In this document: positions 9,878 through 12,376 of the stretch, piece by piece
How the letters are laid out: each line of letters starts with the position of its first letter
How positions within the stretch are numbered: the first letter of the stretch is position 1
Origin: Candidatus Lambdaproteobacteria bacterium
GTDB taxonomy: Bacteria > SAR324 > NAC60-12
NCBI GenBank assembly: GCA_012964265.1
Contig: DTUH01000138.1
Location: 1 to 12,376 of the forward strand
DNA: 12,376 bases
Direction: 5' to 3'
Notes under the pieces: model-generated
What the model was told of the DNA's origin: nothing
Databases searched by the model: none
What the model saw: the letters and a program-made list of their open reading frames with translations, nothing else
Translations under genes and position numbers: made by a program

Positions 9878-10726
9878 ATGGAGCAATTAATAATCCATGG
9901 AGGAGCCGGAAGTCTGGAAGGAAAACTTGCTGAAGCTCAGAAAATGCATGATTCACTTTGCCATATTTGGGAAGAGTCATTCGTTTTACTGCAAAAGGGC
10001 TCAGCTGAAGAGGTAGTGCGGCACGCAATTCGGCTGTTGGAGGATGATCCTGTTTTTAATGCTGGAACCGGTTCCAAGCTTCAGTTCGACGGCCAGGTGC
10101 GTATGAGCTCGGCCTTGATGGATGGGAATAACAATCGGTTTTCGGGCGTGATAAATGTACAAAATATCCGTAATCCGATTGAAGCCGCAGCCTTGTTGTC
10201 CAGAGAAAAACACACAATTTTGAGTGGGGAACAGGCTACTGCTTTTTGCCATAAACATGGGATGCCGGAATATGATCCCGTTACACCGGAACGTTTTGAG
10301 GAATACGAAAAACGTTGTGCCGGAAAACACGGAACAGTCGGTGCGGTGGCGCTTGACAAAGAAGGGTGTATTTTTGCCGGCACATCAACCGGTGGAATTG
10401 GATGTGAAATTCCAGGACGTGTCAGTGACAGTCCGACAGTAGCTGGAACTTATGCTTCCACAAAAGCCGGAGTTTCATGTACTGGTATAGGTGAGCAAAT
10501 CACCCAGCAGGCTGCAGCGGCAAAAGTTGTAACTCGAGTCGATGATGGAATGACACTGCATGACGCTGTTGCCAGAACTATGCGGGAAAGCAATAAATTC
10601 AATTACTTATATGGCTTAATCAGTCTTGATTCGGCGGGGCAGGTTGAAGTTGGAAAAACAGCGGCTTTAAACGAAGTTTTTTATGCGTTTCATGATGGAG
10701 AAATGATCAGGACTTTTTTTACGTGA
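9878..10726 (+). CDS. iaaA: Isoaspartyl peptidase/L-asparaginase (Ntn-hydrolase, plant-type asparaginase family)
   Basis: This 282-residue protein belongs to the Ntn-hydrolases that cut themselves into alpha and beta chains and then hydrolyse isoaspartyl dipeptides and L-asparagine. It has the N-terminal IIHGGAG, NAGTGS at about 66-71 and HGTVGA, where Thr153 would be the new N-terminus of the beta chain and the nucleophile. TSTGG (169-173), Arg181 and Asp184 in GRVSDS, and TGIGE (202-206) match the substrate pocket. It has no signal peptide, so it should be cytoplasmic. It is shorter than E. coli IaaA (321). It carries RMSSALMDG where the family usually has a D-A/S-I/L-MDG form, and NYLYG where GG-x-GG is usual. 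The ATG is 3 bases after the TPR-CHAT stop with no clear ribosome binding site, so it is probably translationally coupled. Codons 213-282 are within the repeated block. Confidence 0.88.
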   Translation: MEQLIIHGGAGSLEGKLAEAQKMHDSLCHIWEESFVLLQKGSAEEVVRHAIRLLEDDPVFNAGTGSKLQFDGQVRMSSALMDGNNNRFSGVINVQNIRNPIEAAALLSREKHTILSGEQATAFCHKHGMPEYDPVTPERFEEYEKRCAGKHGTVGAVALDKEGCIFAGTSTGGIGCEIPGRVSDSPTVAGTYASTKAGVSCTGIGEQITQQAAAAKVVTRVDDGMTLHDAVARTMRESNKFNYLYGLISLDSAGQVEVGKTAALNEVFYAFHDGEMIRTFFT

Positions 10727-11311
10727 CCCACACTTTCAATTTTCTTTTCCCCCGGCAAATTCCATACGCTGTTCAGCCAGCCAATTTCCGATAAACAGCT
10801 GTTGAGAATCGGGCATTTTATAACGCTGTTCAAGGATGAAATCTTCTAAAAAGGGGCCTGTATGCAAAAGGAATTCATTTTTCCAAGCTTCACTGTGGAC
10901 CATTCTGGCGTTATAAAGTAATTCGCCGACTCCTACTTGCCGCCGGAAGCGGAAACGCTGCATGTTATAACCTGAGGCCACAAAAGCCAAATCGATGGCT
11001 GTTGCATTAAGGTCAAAACCTATGCGGAAACTACCAGTCTTTTCAGGAAAGACTAATCTCGCTTTTGGAGCATAAAGCGGCGATTCATTTTCAAACTTAA
11101 TGAATTTTGAATAGTATTCAAGGACAACGATGAACCCCTTGGTATTCAGTACTTTGGCGTTTTGTTTCAGCATCGTCCCATCAATCCAGCGTGTTCCCCA
11201 TCCGGGCTTATAGTTCAGCGATTCCGGATAACATCCTCCGAGTAATGCAGGCAGAAACAACAATAACAGTAAAAGACAGCGCATATCTGGGTAATCTCAT
11301 TAAAGATTTAT
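10515..11311. repeat. Direct repeat, copy 1 (797 bp)
   Basis: This block is identical, base for base as far as I can compare by eye, to 11525-12321 at a constant offset of 1010. It includes the end of the asparaginase gene from codon 213, the 9-base convergent gap, the whole lipoprotein gene and 27 bases upstream of its start. Base 10514 (g) differs from 11524 (t), and base 11312 (t) differs from 12322 (g), which sets the ends. Confidence 0.97.
10736..11284 (-). CDS. Small lipoprotein of unknown function, copy 1
   Basis: This 182-residue protein starts MRC and a run of leucines, then LLGGC, with lipobox Cys18, so it is a probable signal peptidase II substrate attached to a membrane as a lipoprotein. 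The mature part (about 165 residues) is a single mixed hydrophobic/charged domain with many Phe, Tyr and Arg residues (for example FRFRRQVGVGELL). I recognise no family. The start is the ATG at 11282-11284. Its ribosome binding site is weak. It is convergent with the asparaginase, with 9 bases between stops. A -10-like TAGAAT on the minus strand at 11310-11315 straddles the repeat boundary, so this copy may have a promoter element that copy 2 lacks. Confidence 0.85.
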   Translation of the reverse strand: MRCLLLLLLFLPALLGGCYPESLNYKPGWGTRWIDGTMLKQNAKVLNTKGFIVVLEYYSKFIKFENESPLYAPKARLVFPEKTGSFRIGFDLNATAIDLAFVASGYNMQRFRFRRQVGVGELLYNARMVHSEAWKNEFLLHTGPFLEDFILEQRYKMPDSQQLFIGNWLAEQRMEFAGGKEN

Positions 11312-11368
11312 TCTATCTTGAAGATAAGCTAACCCTCAGGAATTGCAAGTTATAGTTCAAGCTTTTAC

Positions 11369-11523
11369 TTGTTGTCCGGACTTTGTAGTTCTTGACCCGG
11401 ACTGTGGGTTTTGCTACAATTGTACTACCTGATTTTAGTTGGACTGATGCAGTCAATGGGCAATGTAATTACAGAAATAAACACTGCCCTGGGTCAAATC
11501 ACGCACACTACCTCAGACAACAA
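11369..11523. mobile_element. Possible truncated insertion-sequence remnant (family not assigned)
   Basis: TTGTTGTC at 11369-11376 is the exact reverse complement of GACAACAA at 11516-11523. Just inside the left copy is a near-consensus promoter (11392-11420). About 20 bases after its start is an ATG at 11447, opening a 31-codon frame that runs to 11542, into the repeated block. The frame starts MQSMGNVITEINTALG and shows no known domain. End repeat, inward promoter, then a short ORF is the layout of an IS left end. The right 8-mer stops one base before the duplication junction. No target-site duplication is visible. The whole unique spacer is 11312-11524. Confidence 0.35.
11392..11420 (+). 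promoter_or_regulatory. Near-consensus sigma70 promoter in the spacer
   Basis: TTGACC (11392-11397) and TACAAT (11415-11420) are separated by 17 bases, each 5 of 6 to consensus. This is the best promoter in the window. The -10 lies in the palindrome TACAATTGTA (11415-11424). CCGGACT occurs twice, at 11376-11382 and 11397-11403, exactly 21 bases apart, and the first is part of the palindrome GTCCGGAC (11374-11381). This could be an operator. Transcription near 11427 would run into the asparaginase fragment and antisense through lipoprotein copy 2. Confidence 0.6.
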
Positions 11524-11524
11524 T

Positions 11525-11736
11525 CAGCGGCAAAAGTTGTAACTCGAGTCGATGATGGAATGACACTGCATGACGCTGTTGCCAGAACTATGCGGGAAAG
11601 CAATAAATTCAATTACTTATATGGCTTAATCAGTCTTGATTCGGCGGGGCAGGTTGAAGTTGGAAAAACAGCGGCTTTAAACGAAGTTTTTTATGCGTTT
11701 CATGATGGAGAAATGATCAGGACTTTTTTTACGTGA
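11525..11736 (+). pseudogene. 3' fragment of the asparaginase gene
   Basis: The last 70 codons of the asparaginase (residues 213-282) and its TGA are present. The alpha chain, Thr153, Arg181, Asp184 and TGIGE are all missing. An open frame could extend upstream into the spacer as far as a TTG at 11392, giving a 114-residue chimera. That TTG is the -35 hexamer of the promoter, so it cannot start translation of a transcript made from it. No functional product is expected. Confidence 0.85.
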
Positions 11737-11745
11737 CCCACACTT

Positions 11746-12294
11746 TCAATTTTCTTTTCCCCCGGCAAATTCCATACGCTGTTCAGCCAGCCAATTTCCG
11801 ATAAACAGCTGTTGAGAATCGGGCATTTTATAACGCTGTTCAAGGATGAAATCTTCTAAAAAGGGGCCTGTATGCAAAAGGAATTCATTTTTCCAAGCTT
11901 CACTGTGGACCATTCTGGCGTTATAAAGTAATTCGCCGACTCCTACTTGCCGCCGGAAGCGGAAACGCTGCATGTTATAACCTGAGGCCACAAAAGCCAA
12001 ATCGATGGCTGTTGCATTAAGGTCAAAACCTATGCGGAAACTACCAGTCTTTTCAGGAAAGACTAATCTCGCTTTTGGAGCATAAAGCGGCGATTCATTT
12101 TCAAACTTAATGAATTTTGAATAGTATTCAAGGACAACGATGAACCCCTTGGTATTCAGTACTTTGGCGTTTTGTTTCAGCATCGTCCCATCAATCCAGC
12201 GTGTTCCCCATCCGGGCTTATAGTTCAGCGATTCCGGATAACATCCTCCGAGTAATGCAGGCAGAAACAACAATAACAGTAAAAGACAGCGCAT
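11746..12294 (-). CDS. Small lipoprotein of unknown function, copy 2
   Basis: The 182-residue product is identical to the one at 10736-11284, including the lipobox Cys18, and the gene is intact. Only the first 27 bases upstream of its start are shared. Beyond 12321 the upstream DNA differs: the TAGAAT-like -10 of copy 1 is lost, though a TATACT on the minus strand (12336-12341) could replace it without a good -35. The asparaginase fragment is convergent with it by 9 bases. Transcription from the spacer promoter would be antisense to this gene. Confidence 0.82.
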   Translation of the reverse strand: MRCLLLLLLFLPALLGGCYPESLNYKPGWGTRWIDGTMLKQNAKVLNTKGFIVVLEYYSKFIKFENESPLYAPKARLVFPEKTGSFRIGFDLNATAIDLAFVASGYNMQRFRFRRQVGVGELLYNARMVHSEAWKNEFLLHTGPFLEDFILEQRYKMPDSQQLFIGNWLAEQRMEFAGGKEN

Positions 12295-12321
12295 ATCTGG
12301 GTAATCTCATTAAAGATTTAT

Positions 12322-12376
12322 GGCATTGTTAAATTAGTATAGATGATAGTCCATCATTCCACTTCTGCATTAGAAG
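12322..12376. other. Unique tail after the repeat; no gene seen
   Basis: These 55 bases hold no open frame of note. ATGAT (12343-12347) and ATCAT (12353-12357) form a short inverted repeat with a 5-base loop. The first bases after the junction, GGCATTGTTAAA, are not found elsewhere in the window. This is either the original upstream sequence of the lipoprotein gene or unrelated DNA joined at the break. Confidence 0.4.

Larger units (their letters stand above)
11525..12321. repeat. Direct repeat, copy 2 (797 bp)
   Basis: Copy 2 of the block at 10515-11311, same orientation. It follows the 213-bp spacer and ends at 12321. Flanking sequence differs on both sides, so the block is not a simple head-to-tail tandem of a 1010-bp unit: the spacer is not repeated after copy 2. 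Confidence 0.97.

Noticed and set aside
11392..11736. 114-residue chimeric protein starting at a TTG in the spacer
   Set aside because: The TTG is the -35 hexamer of the best promoter, so a transcript from it would not include the start, and the C-terminal part is only an asparaginase tail without catalytic residues.
10515..12321. Simple tandem duplication of a 1010-bp unit
   Set aside because: The spacer 11312-11524 does not recur after 12321, where the sequence is different.

Overview
The window is bacterial DNA of moderate to low GC, densely coded. It has several TTG-or-ATG start ambiguities, purine-rich ribosome binding sites and sigma70-like promoters. Two gene products carry export signals: a signal peptidase I type signal on the TPR-CHAT protein and a lipobox on the small lipoprotein. 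This fits a Gram-negative bacterium, but nothing here fixes the phylum. I see no rRNA, tRNA or CRISPR array.

Layout. Positions 1-161 hold a leader with an unusual inverted repeat and a candidate promoter. At 162-2569 (+) a small membrane-anchored protein is followed 14 bases later by acetoacetyl-CoA synthetase, probably as one transcript. At 2578-3939 (-) lies an unrecognised acidic protein, convergent with the synthetase. At 3940-4217 there is a divergent intergenic region with a good promoter candidate reading rightward. At 4218-6158 (+) is a YbiT-like ABC-F ATPase with an added C-terminal coiled coil. At 6159-6355 is a leader region that may encode a 25-residue peptide. At 6356-9874 (+) is an exported protein of about 14 TPR repeats plus a CHAT (caspase-like) protease domain. 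It is followed after only 3 bases by an isoaspartyl peptidase/L-asparaginase (9878-10726, +). At 10736-11284 (-) is a small lipoprotein gene.

The right end is rearranged. A 797-bp block (10515-11311), holding the last 70 codons of the asparaginase gene and the whole lipoprotein gene, is repeated exactly and in the same orientation at 11525-12321. The copies are separated by 213 bp of unrelated sequence. That spacer contains an 8-bp perfect inverted repeat pair, a near-consensus promoter and a short ORF cut by the junction. It looks like a truncated insertion-sequence end. The result is two lipoprotein genes with identical proteins but different upstream DNA, and a promoterless-to-promoted asparaginase fragment that lacks the catalytic threonine.

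The most interesting parts are the exported TPR-CHAT protein closely spaced with an Ntn-hydrolase, the EF-hand-like loop inside its CHAT domain, and the exact 797-bp duplication next to an IS-like remnant. The duplication could be a very recent event or an assembly error near a contig end.
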